Source: Methanomicrobiales archaeon (GTDB taxonomy: Archaea; Halobacteriota; Methanomicrobia; Methanomicrobiales; Methanospirillaceae). Taken from it: DNA of 64,000 nt. The stretch covers positions 1 to 64,000 of the forward strand of contig JAAYCY010000005.1 of NCBI GenBank assembly GCA_012729535.1. The letters are read 5' to 3'. A program made the position numbers and the translations under genes. Position 1 is the stretch's first letter. Each line of letters starts with the position of its first letter. The notes beneath the pieces are model-generated. The model was not told the DNA's origin and did not search any database. It saw only the letters and a program-made list of their open reading frames with translations. Shown piece after piece: positions 1-10,929 of this stretch.

Positions 1-237
1 ATATATTATTTATAAATTACGGTTAACTGAAATCAAAACAAAACCACTGTTCCAATTTAATATGAAACAAAATAATTTGAGACGATATTTTTAATTCTGT
101 ATGCGCTTACAATTCGGTAGTTGAGGTATAAAATATAAAGATCTCGTGATTATTTATTCAGTATTTTTTTATCGAATTAAAAATGATAGGCGATTGGGAT
201 GAATTTTCTGATTTTTTTTAATAGATCAAAACCTACA
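1..237. other. AT-rich stretch, no gene seen
   Basis: The stretch is strongly AT-rich and has stop codons in all frames. I see no RNA gene or repeat. It lies downstream of the truncated MCP gene. Confidence 0.5.
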
Positions 238-1449
238 TTATGTCACAGTAAAGTGTTCCATCTCAGATGTTATTCGTTGAACTGCAGAGGTTGCCTCTGA
301 AATTGCCTGAGATATTTGATCTATTGAGGCAGTTAATTCCTCTGTCGCTGCTGCTGAATCAACGGCTTCTTTTGCTGTCTGTTGGACAAGGTTTTCTATC
401 TCATTCACACTTGCCGTTATCTCTTCTACCGATGCAGCCTGTTCCTCTGATGCACTTGCTCCTTCAGCCAGGTGTTCATAAATCACATTAATAGCGGTTA
501 CGATATCGTTGAATACCCGTAACGTTTCTCCCACTGCTTCATTTCCTGTTTTTACTTCTTTAAACGATTCAGTCATGGAGTCAGAAACCACCTGTGATTT
601 TTTCTGCAAATTTCCAATGATGGTTGCAATATTTTCTGCAGATTTTTGTGATTCCAATGCAAGTGATTTTACTTCATCAGCAACAACGGCAAATCCCATG
701 CCTGCTTCTCCAGCTCGTGCCGCTTCAATTGCCGCATTCAGTGCAAGAAGACCTGTCTGTTCTGATATTCCGGTGATAATTCCAACTATTTTTCCTATCT
801 CCTCCATCTGGTTATTGATATCAATGATGTTATTCCCGGTATCTTCAAAAGAAACCATAATTCCATTCATCCCGTTCTCTGCTTGACCTGCAAGTTTCAG
901 ACCTTTTTCAGTTAACTCTACGGTCTTCATAGCCTTTGCTGATGCTTCTTCTGCGTTGGTGGCAACAGCTCCAACTGTTTTTGAGAGATCGTCCATCGCA
1001 GATAGAACCTGGGTTATGCTGTTACTGCTTCGTTCTGCAAGCCTGCTTACCGATGAAGAATTCTGAGCTAACATGCTGGTGGTTCTGGAAACTTCCATTG
1101 AACTGGCATTGGTTTCTTCCATTACCGCCTGAACTGTTTCAACCTCGACCTTTATCCCATTGATTGCATCCGAAACACAAATCCCACTATTATCAAGGGC
1201 ATTTTTGAATTTTTCAAAGTCTCCTCTGACCTGTGAATTTTTTTCATACCTGATAGCGAAATTACCTGTGGCAAACTGGTTTACTATGTTCATTGCTTCT
1301 TTGAGTGGATGGACAAATGCACTGACAAGTTCATTCACACTTTGGACAGTGACAAGAAACTCGCCATCGTAACCTGAAGTGTTTATCTTTGCTTCAATAT
1401 TTCCAGATTTAATTTCATTCGCAATACTCGTAATGGTTACATTCGTTTA
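238..1449 (-). pseudogene. Methyl-accepting chemotaxis protein lacking its sensor end
   Basis: This reads as the cytoplasmic half of a methyl-accepting chemotaxis transducer, the family that signals to CheA/CheW. The hairpin tip is well kept ([21 protein letters not shown], then [14 protein letters not shown]) and is flanked by long coiled coil with Glu/Gln/Ala-rich methylation-type regions. The first possible start is a GTG at 1338, giving 366 residues. The frame stays open upstream to a TAA at about 1450, and the extra codons ([24 protein letters not shown]...) continue a HAMP-like linker, so coding similarity runs past the only plausible start. No transmembrane or extracellular domain precedes it, and there is no Shine-Dalgarno in front of the GTG. 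I infer a 5'-truncated gene. A soluble transducer starting at 1338 is the alternative. Confidence 0.6.
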
Positions 1450-1671
1450 ACTGAATCATAATTATCTGTGAAATATTCAGGTTTATGATAGTATAAATTA
1501 GTTTTCATGATCTTAAAGCCAAAAAAAATCTTTTTTATGCCCTTTCTCTTAATAAATTCTTTGTTTTTGATGAAATTTAAAAGAAACCAGACGTTATTCT
1601 AAATAAGAAGGATAATTTTACTAAAAAAAATTATTCAATATAAAAAGATCGATGTGACTTAATTATTTTAT
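1450..1671. other. Intergenic, possible site of MCP truncation
   Basis: This AT-rich spacer lies between the truncated MCP and the kinase gene, both on the minus strand. I find no residue of an MCP sensor domain or transmembrane segment here, so the missing 5' part was deleted rather than frameshifted. Confidence 0.4.
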
Positions 1672-4296
1672 TCAGCATTTTTCTACATTCAATATCTGGT
1701 AAGACCATTTGGGAACCATCATTTCAAATCGTACTCCTTTCCCGTAAGTTCCAGTCTCATTTATTGAGATATTTGTAAGTAATAGAATTTCCTTAATAAG
1801 AAACATCCCGAGGCCCGTGTTTTTCCCATATCCCTTTTCAAATATCTTATCTTTTTCATCGGGGTGAATACCAATACCATTATCTTCCCATACTATTGTT
1901 AGTCCTGTATCTGATTCAATAGTGGAAACATGAATCAGGGTTACATGTTGCCCATGCCTGATTGAATTGTCCAAAAGATTAAAAAAAACTTTTTCAAGCA
2001 TGGGATCAGCAAATATCTTCACATTTAGGCTATTTTGAGTGAAATGAACAAAATCCGGTAGTGATTCTCTGGGAACAGCTGAATCAAGATCAATCCATCG
2101 AGGTTCATGGGAACCAAGGTTTTGATATATCCTGGTAAATTCAATTTGAGACTGAATGGTGCTTGTTACCAGTTTCATCCTCTGCATACATTCTGATAAA
2201 TCCGGATGATCTGCTTCAATAATCGCCAGGTATCCTTGAATTCCCGATATCTTGTTAAGAATGTCATGTCTTGTAATACTGGACAGCATTTTAATCTGGT
2301 TATTTGCTTTCTTAATGGTCTCCTCATACCTCTTTCGTTCAGTGATGTCTTCAATCGTAGAAAGAATGTAGGGTTTTTCTTTAATCATGATATAATCAGA
2401 AGAAAAAAGACATGTTCTTATCTCTCCGGTAGCAATTCTGCAGGATAATTCCATACCACACAAGGGATGGTGTTTCATGAAAGCTGATATCATCTCACTG
2501 ACCTGTTTCTTGTCTGGAAAGATTCCGATATCTTCTGATTTTTTTCCAATAATAAATTCCCTGGTGTATCCGGTGGATTTTTCAAAAGCTTTATTCACGT
2601 TTACAAAAATTCCGCTTGTTGCAGAAACCAGAGTTATTGCGATGGGGTTATTCACAAAAATCTTTCTTAACATCTGTTCTGATTCTGATAGAGCTATTTC
2701 TGCTTGTTTTCTTTCAGTAATGTCATGAATAGAAAGGAGAATAGAAGCAATGCCATTATAAGAGATCTTTTTTCCAATGCATTCTATCCAGATAATCCGT
2801 TTATCGCAGGTCATTAACTGGTAGTTAACAAGATATCCATCTACACCAGAATTTACCCGGTTAAAATCCTGGATGACATTTTCATGGTATTCAGGAATAA
2901 TAAAAGATAATATATTTGATTTTCCAACGACATCATTCACATTCGGATGGTTAATTATTTCTCCAATACGTGGGTTTACAAAGAGAATATTCCCTGAAAA
3001 ATCACTAATTACTGTTCCATCCAGAGACTGTTCAACGAGCATTTTAAAATTATTTTCACTTTCTGAAAGTGCATTCTCAATGTCTCCTCTGCCTGATACT
3101 ACTCGCAGGGATCCTTGTACTCCATGAAATACTCCGTTTTTTATGACTGGTATTGCATAGAGATTTACCCATTGAAGTAAACCATCTTTTTTACAGATCC
3201 TGATCTCAACATCTTCAATTTTGTCCCCTTTCCTGGATAAATTAACAATTTCTAAAAATTTTTGTGTTGAAGGTGCGAATATGGTATCAGCAGCAATTTC
3301 ATAGGGCAAACCAATCAATTCATCAGGTTCATAACCAATTATTGAACGAACAGATGGAGATACATAAACAGGTTTCATATCCCTACCTAGGATGATGATT
3401 AGATCTGAAGAACGTTCGGTCATACTTCGGTAACGCTCTTCGCTCTCTTTCATGTTCTCTTCTGATTTTTTGATATCAGTAATGTCCCTGATTGATTCAA
3501 TAGCCCCAATAATTTTACCCGTTTCGCTATAAAAACAACAAGCCTTGGAAAAAAAAATGTTCTGTTTGTTATTAGGACTTAAAAATTCTTTTTCGGTTGT
3601 CAATGATTCACCGATACGTAGTCCATCAGGATACCATTGTGCAATCTGTTCATCGGTTTTGTCAATTAGGTCGATGAGAAGAGGACGACGATAACCGTAG
3701 AATGGAAGAGCATATTCATAGTCTCCTTTTCCAAGTATCTCTCCTGATGGGATGCCGGTCAATTCTTCAATTGCTTTGTTCCAGGCAATAACTTCCCCCC
3801 GACAGTTTATTGCAAATGTAGCATCCGGAAGAAAATTAATTACATCATAAAGGCGTTTTTGAGATTCCCAAAGTGATTTCTCTGTCTTTTTTCTTTTTAC
3901 TGCTTGTTTTATCTTAAGAGATAGTTCAATAAAAAGAGTTCTGGGATCTCCCCCTTTTTGCAGATAAAAATCTACTCCATTGTTTATTGCTTCGATAAGA
4001 ACCTCTTCTCTTCCTCTTCCTGAGAAAAGAATAAAGGGGATATCTCCATATTTTTCCCTTATTATTTGTAAAAACTCAATACCATTCATATCCGGCATCT
4101 GGTAGTCAGAAACGATGGCATCATATGACGATATATTGACATAATCCAATGCGGTTAATGCAGAGTTTATAATATCTACCCTGATTTCGCCGGATTGTTC
4201 AAGAAAAAGTCTTCCAATGTCCAGGAGTTCCTCTTCATCGTCTACATATAAGATAGATATTTGATTCTGACCAGTATGGTACTCTTTTTCGTTCAT
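1672..4296 (-). CDS. Hybrid receiver-PAS(4)-histidine kinase
   Basis: This is a soluble 874-residue signal transducer. A response-regulator receiver domain (about 12-128) carries the acidic pair D19/D20, the phospho-acceptor D64 in SDYQMPD and K114. It is followed by four PAS domains (about 145-278, 285-405, 412-530 and 540-655), several ending in the usual DITERK link. The kinase core has H677 in SSITRHDILNK and an ATPase domain with DNSIRHG, EDNGIGI and the KGYGKNTGLGMFLIKEIL lid. The layout fits the methanogen PAS-kinase expansion. There are no membrane segments, so the signal is probably cytosolic or passed by a partner. The receiver being N-terminal suggests input from another kinase. 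The ligand cannot be told from sequence. The C-terminal half closely resembles the broken kinase next to it. Confidence 0.9.
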   Translation of the reverse strand: MNEKEYHTGQNQISILYVDDEEELLDIGRLFLEQSGEIRVDIINSALTALDYVNISSYDAIVSDYQMPDMNGIEFLQIIREKYGDIPFILFSGRGREEVLIEAINNGVDFYLQKGGDPRTLFIELSLKIKQAVKRKKTEKSLWESQKRLYDVINFLPDATFAINCRGEVIAWNKAIEELTGIPSGEILGKGDYEYALPFYGYRRPLLIDLIDKTDEQIAQWYPDGLRIGESLTTEKEFLSPNNKQNIFFSKACCFYSETGKIIGAIESIRDITDIKKSEENMKESEERYRSMTERSSDLIIILGRDMKPVYVSPSVRSIIGYEPDELIGLPYEIAADTIFAPSTQKFLEIVNLSRKGDKIEDVEIRICKKDGLLQWVNLYAIPVIKNGVFHGVQGSLRVVSGRGDIENALSESENNFKMLVEQSLDGTVISDFSGNILFVNPRIGEIINHPNVNDVVGKSNILSFIIPEYHENVIQDFNRVNSGVDGYLVNYQLMTCDKRIIWIECIGKKISYNGIASILLSIHDITERKQAEIALSESEQMLRKIFVNNPIAITLVSATSGIFVNVNKAFEKSTGYTREFIIGKKSEDIGIFPDKKQVSEMISAFMKHHPLCGMELSCRIATGEIRTCLFSSDYIMIKEKPYILSTIEDITERKRYEETIKKANNQIKMLSSITRHDILNKISGIQGYLAIIEADHPDLSECMQRMKLVTSTIQSQIEFTRIYQNLGSHEPRWIDLDSAVPRESLPDFVHFTQNSLNVKIFADPMLEKVFFNLLDNSIRHGQHVTLIHVSTIESDTGLTIVWEDNGIGIHPDEKDKIFEKGYGKNTGLGMFLIKEILLLTNISINETGTYGKGVRFEMMVPKWSYQILNVEKC

Positions 4297-4489
4297 AAGA
4301 GATATAATGAAGTACGTAAGTTATCCGCAGGTTATTATCTGGATATATTATTTAGGCTATAATTATTATTCAAATGATATAATATGCTTTTTGATTAAAT
4401 TTTCTTAATGAAATATAACAGAAATACGAAAAGAAATATTCTAAAATAAAGAGGATATCGTTTTTTTAGGGTATTTTCAATATCAGTGT

Positions 4490-6619
4490 TTACGAATCAT
4501 TCCGCCTGTCACTATTAGTCTTTTTAAACATACCTTCTGGAACATGTATCTCAAAACGGACTCCTGATCCTGATATTCCGTTTTCCCTGATGGAAATTCC
4601 GGTTAGAGAGAGTATCTCACGAACAAGGAACATACCAAAACCAGTATTTTTTCCATATCCTCTCTTGAAAATTAATTCTTTTTCTTCAGGTGGAATACCT
4701 CTCCCATCATCTTCAAAAATAACCAGTAACTCTTTTCCAGTTATGCGGGTATAAAGGCAGATTTTTGTAACATTTCCCCCATGCCTGATGGAATTGTCAA
4801 GAAGGTTAAAGAAAACTTTTTCTATCATTTTATCAGCATATATCATAAAATTATCAAGATTATAATGCATCACAATTCCTTTAGGAGGACACAGATACGA
4901 GATTAATATATCTAGGTTATACCATTCTGGTGCGAATAATCCAAGATTTTCATATATTCGTGTGAATTCAATTTGTGACTGGATTGTTCTAATAACTGAT
5001 TCAATATCATCCAGCTTTGTGGATAATTCCGGATTTATCATTTCCATTTTCAGGTTATCAATATGAAGCAGGCCAATATTTACCTGATTTAATATATCAT
5101 GCCTCGTAATACTTGAAAGTAGGTTGACCTGTCTGTTTGCCTGTTGAAGTGACAGTGAATATCTTTTAAGTTCTTGTGCATTTTGCTCTCTCTCGGTTTC
5201 AAGTTGCTTTCTTTCAGTAATATCTACAAGAAGAAGGATAGTGGCCGGCTGATTGTTATATCTGATGGTTGTCCCTTTAACAATCACCGATTTTTTAATT
5301 CCATTTCTTGTCTGAATTTCTATTTCATATGCAGGAATTTCTTCTCCTATTTCCCTTTTTTTTCATGTACCTGGTTACAAGTTTACGAAAATTTTGACCT
5401 ATCATCAGCATCACTGGTAATCCTATCATGGCATCCGGTTCGTACCCTATTGCCCGTGCAGCAGCCGGATTAATATAAATAATATTCTTATTTTTCCCGT
5501 AAACGACTATATAATCAGGCAAACTCTCAACCAGATCCCTGAACTGATATTCACTTTCCTGCAACTTCTTTTGCGTCTGCTCTATTGTTTCAAGCATACG
5601 GTTTATTTCATCTGCAAGCCCGGATAATTCATCATCACCTGCTAATGTTATTCTTTCTCCGAGGGTTGTCTGATTGCTGATCTTTTTAACCTGACATGCA
5701 ATTGAATCCACTCTTTTAATGATAAGGCTGTTTAAAAAAAATATTAAAACCATTCCAAGGATAAGACTTCCTGTAAGGATTATTAATAATACCTGAATTG
5801 TGGTCTCAAAACCTTTATTGAAGATATCACGTTCTTTCGTAATCTGGAGTACCAATCCATCATTTCCCTGAATGTCTTTTAATAAAATATATCCTTGCAC
5901 GGTTTCAAAATTTAATGCCTGAACATATCCGTAATTTCCTTCACTGTTATCTTTTATATGAGCGATAATATCACGAGATAGGGTATTATTATCGATTCGG
6001 TGGAACCTGATACCTGGCTGGGTAAGTGTTCCAATTCTATTTACTTCATCAATATTCAGGTATTTTCCAATAATGAAGACACCTTTGGCCTGACCTGAAT
6101 AATCAGAATAGATGATCGGTTGTGATGAAACAAGAAGGATATCTTCAGGTAGGATAAGAAATCCTGCAGTTTGGACATGAGGATCAGACATATTCATCAG
6201 GGGATGATTACTATCAAGACGTGTTGAAAAAAAATCTGGTACCTGTCTCATAACTTTATTTTGAATATCATAAGATTCAGAATAGATAATTTTTCCATTT
6301 TCATCGACAAATACCATCAGATTCATGCAAAGGTTTTCAAAACTATCAGCCTGGAGGTTATCTGTTATATATTCGGGTTTATTTCCGGTTATAAATTCAA
6401 CCGTATCATTCCATCCGCCCAGTCAGAAGCAGTATGGGATAAAGTAATCAATTCTTCATTGAGTACATTGACCGCCTGGGTAAGATCCTTTTCCATGTAT
6501 TTCTTCTCAAGATCACCATAACTTGCCAGAAGAAAGGTTGCGAAAAAAGCGCTAATAAAGAATATGAATAATAAAATAAAAAAAATAAAAATCAATAATG
6601 ATATTTTCTTAAGACGCAT
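4490..6619 (-). pseudogene. CHASE4-HAMP-PAS histidine kinase with two frameshifts
   Basis: This membrane sensor kinase is split into three reading frames. The start at 6619 gives a transmembrane helix (residues about 5-30) and the first part of a CHASE4-type sensor (SDWAD). Near 6415 one T is missing on the coding strand, so the frame ends early. Restoring it reads SDWADWNDTVEFITGNKPEY and joins the middle part (second TM about 5700-5770, HAMP, PAS). Near 5356-5363 a run of eight A on the coding strand is one base too long. With seven the PAS reads on as RYMKKREIGEEIPAYEIEIQ into the kinase part (4490-5287), which keeps SSITRHDILNQ and DNSIRHG. As read, no functional kinase is made. Sequencing error in the homopolymer is possible. 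The second shift is not in a long homopolymer. Confidence 0.8.
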
Positions 6620-6719
6620 GTAAAATTATCAAAAACGTTATTTCTTCTTATTATTAATAAAGCATGTGGTTTAATAGGCTGTCTATGACAAAAAGAAAAA
6701 AATAGATTTTTGATAAAAA

Positions 6720-8045
6720 TTATTTCCCGTTAGAAAGTCTCTTCATAACTCTTAACTTTTTTGTAATAGCTGCCTGAGCTGCACGGTCAACTTTCTCTCT
6801 CATTTCATCAAAATCCTGTTCAGTCTTTTCAACTAGTTTTTTTAGAGGAGTATATGCGGCTTCACGAAAACGAGGAGTAAAAGGTTCTTCTTTACCGTTT
6901 CGAATCAGGATAGGTTCTGGTGTTCCTGCTTCTACCCGTCCGATAACTGATGACAAAACTCCGATAGATGAAAGAATTGATGATACCTTTACAATAATTT
7001 CTTCTGGTGCAACAATAAGAAGAGCATCAAGTGACACTCCGAGAGGATCAATTTCAAGTTCCATTAGCATATTGTACACATCAGGATCAACTAGATCTTT
7101 TACGGCCTGTTCTTCAACGATAAAGCGAAGACCTGCAGTTTTTGCCATTTCATGCACATCACCCCGAAGTCCCCCGTTTGTAATATCGGTCATGGCATGA
7201 ATAGAATGGAGAATATCGCTAGCAAGTATTTTATCTGCTGCACGAAGAAACGTCAGATTAATTGTCCGGTCTATCACGTCATGATAACCATAATACAAAG
7301 CAGTTGTTGCTATAGTACCTCCACCTGCCCCTTCTGTCATCAGGAGCAGATCACCAGGAGCTGCCTGTCTGCGAGCCGTAATATGATCTGCTATTCCTAC
7401 CGTTCCTACACAGCCAGTCATCCGGTCACCGATGACCATGTCACCTCCAATACGGAGAGTGGATCCACAGACAAGTGGAACCCCCGTCAGTTCTCCAACT
7501 GTTGTAACTCCGGCAGTATAATCAAATATTTTTGCTACATCACCATCATCTGCAACATGAATATCTGAAAAGAGCATAACCGGGCGTGCACCCATGACAT
7601 AGCAATCCCTGAGTGTTGCACGTGTCACATGAAATCCGGCCAGGTAAGGAAAATCTGATAATCTGGAATGCATACCGTCTACTGTGCAGACAATATATTG
7701 TCCGCCGGCCTGGACCACTCCGGCATCATCCATATCATCAACCCCTACAGTTGCCTTTGATTTTCCAATGATTTCAGCGATTTTCCGGTGTGCATAAAAA
7801 TCGCCTGTACCCCGGGAACCAACCCCAAATGTTCCCATGGATACTCCGGATTTCTCATAAGACAGTATGTCATTTGTTATGCCGGTAGTTGCATTAATCT
7901 CAACAAGAACAGCCCGGGCAAATGAAACAGCATATTCCCTGCTGGTGTGTTTTATTTCAATGATACGATCTGCAAGATCTGAAATAATATCCTGGGGATC
8001 CCTGCCCTTGGAAAGATTGCGACGGGCATAACCCTCTACATCCAT
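6720..8045 (-). CDS. AIR synthase-related protein (PurM/HypE/SelD fold)
   Basis: This 441-residue protein belongs to the PurM/HypE/SelD ATP-binding superfamily. The N-terminal part has GVGSRGTGDF and a DDMDDAGV motif, which in this fold binds Mg-ATP. A glycine-rich loop (GAGGGTIATTA) and DITNGGLRGDVHEMA, typical of the C-terminal AIRS domain, follow. Relatives make thiocarboxamide or phosphate intermediates in hydrogenase maturation (HypE) or selenium metabolism (SelD). The C-terminal Cys of HypE is absent here, so I do not call it HypE. In methanogens such homologues are common and poorly characterised. It stands alone, divergent from the protease gene at 8256. The start ATG is at 8045. Confidence 0.75.
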   Translation of the reverse strand: MDVEGYARRNLSKGRDPQDIISDLADRIIEIKHTSREYAVSFARAVLVEINATTGITNDILSYEKSGVSMGTFGVGSRGTGDFYAHRKIAEIIGKSKATVGVDDMDDAGVVQAGGQYIVCTVDGMHSRLSDFPYLAGFHVTRATLRDCYVMGARPVMLFSDIHVADDGDVAKIFDYTAGVTTVGELTGVPLVCGSTLRIGGDMVIGDRMTGCVGTVGIADHITARRQAAPGDLLLMTEGAGGGTIATTALYYGYHDVIDRTINLTFLRAADKILASDILHSIHAMTDITNGGLRGDVHEMAKTAGLRFIVEEQAVKDLVDPDVYNMLMELEIDPLGVSLDALLIVAPEEIIVKVSSILSSIGVLSSVIGRVEAGTPEPILIRNGKEEPFTPRFREAAYTPLKKLVEKTEQDFDEMREKVDRAAQAAITKKLRVMKRLSNGK

Positions 8046-8255
8046 ACCAAGGGTTAGCAGTTTTAGAATAAAGAATAATGCACTAATATCCTGAATATAT
8101 CAACAATTGGTGATGTGGTACATGATATGGTAACATCCCGGTAATTATTTACATGACAATAATTTTGATTCTGATACAATACACAATATTCACCGGGTAT
8201 ATGGACGAAAGACTTCTTAAGATTCCTACTAAACATATTTCTCACTGGTGTTGCA

Positions 8256-10874
8256 GTGCATAAGAGATTATATCCTGATTATTTTCTTGTTCTGATCCTG
8301 CTTTTTACAGGTTTTATCTGTTGTGACAGCTGTGCAGATCTGTATGATTTTTCTATGAAAATCCAAAATAATACTCCTTTTTCGAGTGATCTTCTCCAGA
8401 TTATTGAAAAAATGTATTGTCCCCCTGGGCAGACCCCTGATGATATTATTGACAGTTTTGAAAAAACCGGACAGATACGCAGGAATGAAACAGGATCATG
8501 GTCTGTCCATGTAACTATAGAATTTGATAAGAATACTGATCCAGACCATATTATAGAATTTCTTAATGATTCTGATTATGATACCACATATCGCCTGGTA
8601 ACCGGCTGGGCTACATCTGAAAATCTAACAAAAATTTCAACCATTAATGGAATTACTGGTATCACCCCGGTTTTTCCATCTCTTCATTCAGGTTCTCTGG
8701 AAAAATTAGAAGATAATGATAGTGTTCTTCAAACACCCGATAATTCATGGAAATCTAAATTATCAACAGATCTTCTCCAACTGGTTGATGATCAGTATCT
8801 CTCCCCCGGTCAGTCACGGGCAGATTCAATGGCACTGATGGAAAAAACCGGTGAAGTTAGAATATCAGGAACTGATATTGAAGTCAGGATATCGGCAAAA
8901 TTCTCTCCTTCCTCATCACCTGATGAATTAGAATCATTTTTTACCCAACCGGTGCGGGATGCGCAATATGGAAAGATTGGAGGATGGATCAAAGTATCAG
9001 AGATTACCCGTCTTGCCATGCAAAAAAGCATTCTCTCTCTTATGGTGCAAATTCCTCCCCGTACATCAAAGGTCAGATCTGAAGGAGATTTTATTCTGAA
9101 AACCTGGGATTACCGGAACCATACTGGTATTTCAGGTGAAGGAATCTGCATCGGGGTAATATCAGACGGAGTTGACGGGCTTTCTGATCTACAGGCAATA
9201 GGGGAACTTTCCGATGTTCTGGTCTTATCTGATTCTGTTGGTGGTGATGAAGGAACAGCCATGCTCCAGATCATTCATGATATTGCTCCCAATGCAACAC
9301 TTATTTTCCATGACCGGGGTGAAAGCCAGATAGAATATGTAAAAGCTCTAGACCAACTCATCATTCACGGTTGCAGGATTATTTGTGACGATATTACGTA
9401 TGTTGAACCTTTTTTTGAGGATGGTTATATCAGTCAGAATATTATAGATCGAATTCTTTCATACCACATTCTTTCAATAACCGCTGCAGGAAATTTTGCA
9501 CAGGAACACTACCAGGTTTCATTTTCAGGCTATGAAGACCAGGGATACAAATGGCATAATTTTAACAGTTCAAAAGGGAAGGACATGCATTTTTCTGTTC
9601 CGTCGGGAATTGCAGGACATGTTATTCTTCAATGGGATGACCGGTTTGGTGCTTCATCCAATAATTATGATCTCTTTCTCTATGATGAATCAGGTCGCGA
9701 AATCGGTCGTTCAGTTAATCTGCAGGACGGAGATGATGACCCTATGGAATGGGTCAGGTTTGCAAATAGTGGAGATAAAGATAAGGAATATCGCGTGAGG
9801 ATTGTGCAGGCAGCAGCGGACGATGCCTTGCTTGAACTATATGTTCTACCTATCTCTGGAAGATCGATAATCACTGATCCCAATACTCCAGAAGACTCAG
9901 TCTTTGGTCAGCAGGCAGTGAGCAATGCTTTAACCGTTGGCGCAATTGCTCCTGATATCAGGCAAATTCACGTTCAGAATTATTCTTCGAAGGGTCCGGT
10001 ATACATCAAATATCCTGTTCCTGAAAAAAGAAAAAAACCTGATATTGTGGCACCTGATCATATTGTGGTTCTGACTGGATCCTTGCAACAAGCATTATTT
10101 ACCGGTACAAGTGCAGCGGCACCACATATCGCAGGACTGGCTGCTCTCATCTGGAGCGCAGAACCCACACTTCATGAATCAGAAGTCCGGAATATTATCC
10201 TGAATATCTCATATAACCCGGCGGGTAGAGAAAAATGGAATTCTGATTCTGGATACGGTCTTCCCTCAGCGGAGCAGATTACAAATATATTTAATTGGTC
10301 TTTCAGTAAAAAAAAGGAGATTATACCCATAACAAATCCTTTCGAACCTAGAAATTATGAAAAGGCAGGAAATATCTCTCTTTACTCTGGCTGGAACATG
10401 ATTTCAATTCCGTATCCATTACAGGAAGGAAAAATTACCTCTGAAATTTTCAGGGATATTGAGACTAAATCCCATAGTATTTGGCGTTATGACGCTGGAA
10501 ACCAAAGATGGTCACCGGTAAAAGCAGATGATACGTTCAGACAAATGGATGTTATTTGGATCTTTAGCGCAGAATCCAACGGTCTATTTCTTCCACTTGA
10601 TGGTTCAGGACTGAACCAGACCTTTTTAGAACTCCATACGGGCTGGAACCCGGCTGGTGTTCCTGGAAAAGAAAGCATTACCGCCCAAGAACTCCTTTCA
10701 CCTCTTTCTGATGCATGGACTACTGTTCTGGTATATGATTCAAAAGCCCAGTCCTTCCGACCATCCATAGTAAATGGAGGAACAGGGACATATTCTCCAA
10801 ACCGTCTTTTATATCCCTCCGAAGGATGGTGGGTATATATGAACCGACCGGGTATTATGTTCCCGGTATGTTAA
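8256..10874 (+). CDS. Secreted subtilisin/sedolisin-fold protease with doubled N-terminal domain
   Basis: This 872-residue exported protein starts with GTG at 8256 and has a signal-like hydrophobic segment (about 9-25). Two copies of an approximately 105-residue domain follow (about 39-145 and 165-270), each with LLQxx(E/D)xxY.(P)PGQ and EKTG(Q/E)(V/I)R, perhaps a doubled propeptide. The protease domain has ISDGVDG (D304) and the Ser motif GTSAAAPHIAG (S619). The usual HGT motif is replaced by DEGTAM (E332), which recalls the Glu-Asp-Ser set of S53-like peptidases; which acidic residue is catalytic I infer only. The C-terminus carries two GWN modules (GWNMISIP, GWNPAGVP) shared with the next gene. 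It is followed 55 bases later by another protease on the same strand, probably co-transcribed. Confidence 0.8.
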   Translation: MHKRLYPDYFLVLILLFTGFICCDSCADLYDFSMKIQNNTPFSSDLLQIIEKMYCPPGQTPDDIIDSFEKTGQIRRNETGSWSVHVTIEFDKNTDPDHIIEFLNDSDYDTTYRLVTGWATSENLTKISTINGITGITPVFPSLHSGSLEKLEDNDSVLQTPDNSWKSKLSTDLLQLVDDQYLSPGQSRADSMALMEKTGEVRISGTDIEVRISAKFSPSSSPDELESFFTQPVRDAQYGKIGGWIKVSEITRLAMQKSILSLMVQIPPRTSKVRSEGDFILKTWDYRNHTGISGEGICIGVISDGVDGLSDLQAIGELSDVLVLSDSVGGDEGTAMLQIIHDIAPNATLIFHDRGESQIEYVKALDQLIIHGCRIICDDITYVEPFFEDGYISQNIIDRILSYHILSITAAGNFAQEHYQVSFSGYEDQGYKWHNFNSSKGKDMHFSVPSGIAGHVILQWDDRFGASSNNYDLFLYDESGREIGRSVNLQDGDDDPMEWVRFANSGDKDKEYRVRIVQAAADDALLELYVLPISGRSIITDPNTPEDSVFGQQAVSNALTVGAIAPDIRQIHVQNYSSKGPVYIKYPVPEKRKKPDIVAPDHIVVLTGSLQQALFTGTSAAAPHIAGLAALIWSAEPTLHESEVRNIILNISYNPAGREKWNSDSGYGLPSAEQITNIFNWSFSKKKEIIPITNPFEPRNYEKAGNISLYSGWNMISIPYPLQEGKITSEIFRDIETKSHSIWRYDAGNQRWSPVKADDTFRQMDVIWIFSAESNGLFLPLDGSGLNQTFLELHTGWNPAGVPGKESITAQELLSPLSDAWTTVLVYDSKAQSFRPSIVNGGTGTYSPNRLLYPSEGWWVYMNRPGIMFPVC

Positions 10875-10929
10875 AACAGGAGGGTTTTTGTCTCCAAGAT
10901 ACAGATGTTGAAGTAGTCGGGCAGTAAAC

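Noticed and set aside
8063-8245. 60-codon minus-strand frame between the HypE-like gene and the first protease
   Set aside because: No ribosome site, no recognisable motif and it occupies the divergent promoter region.
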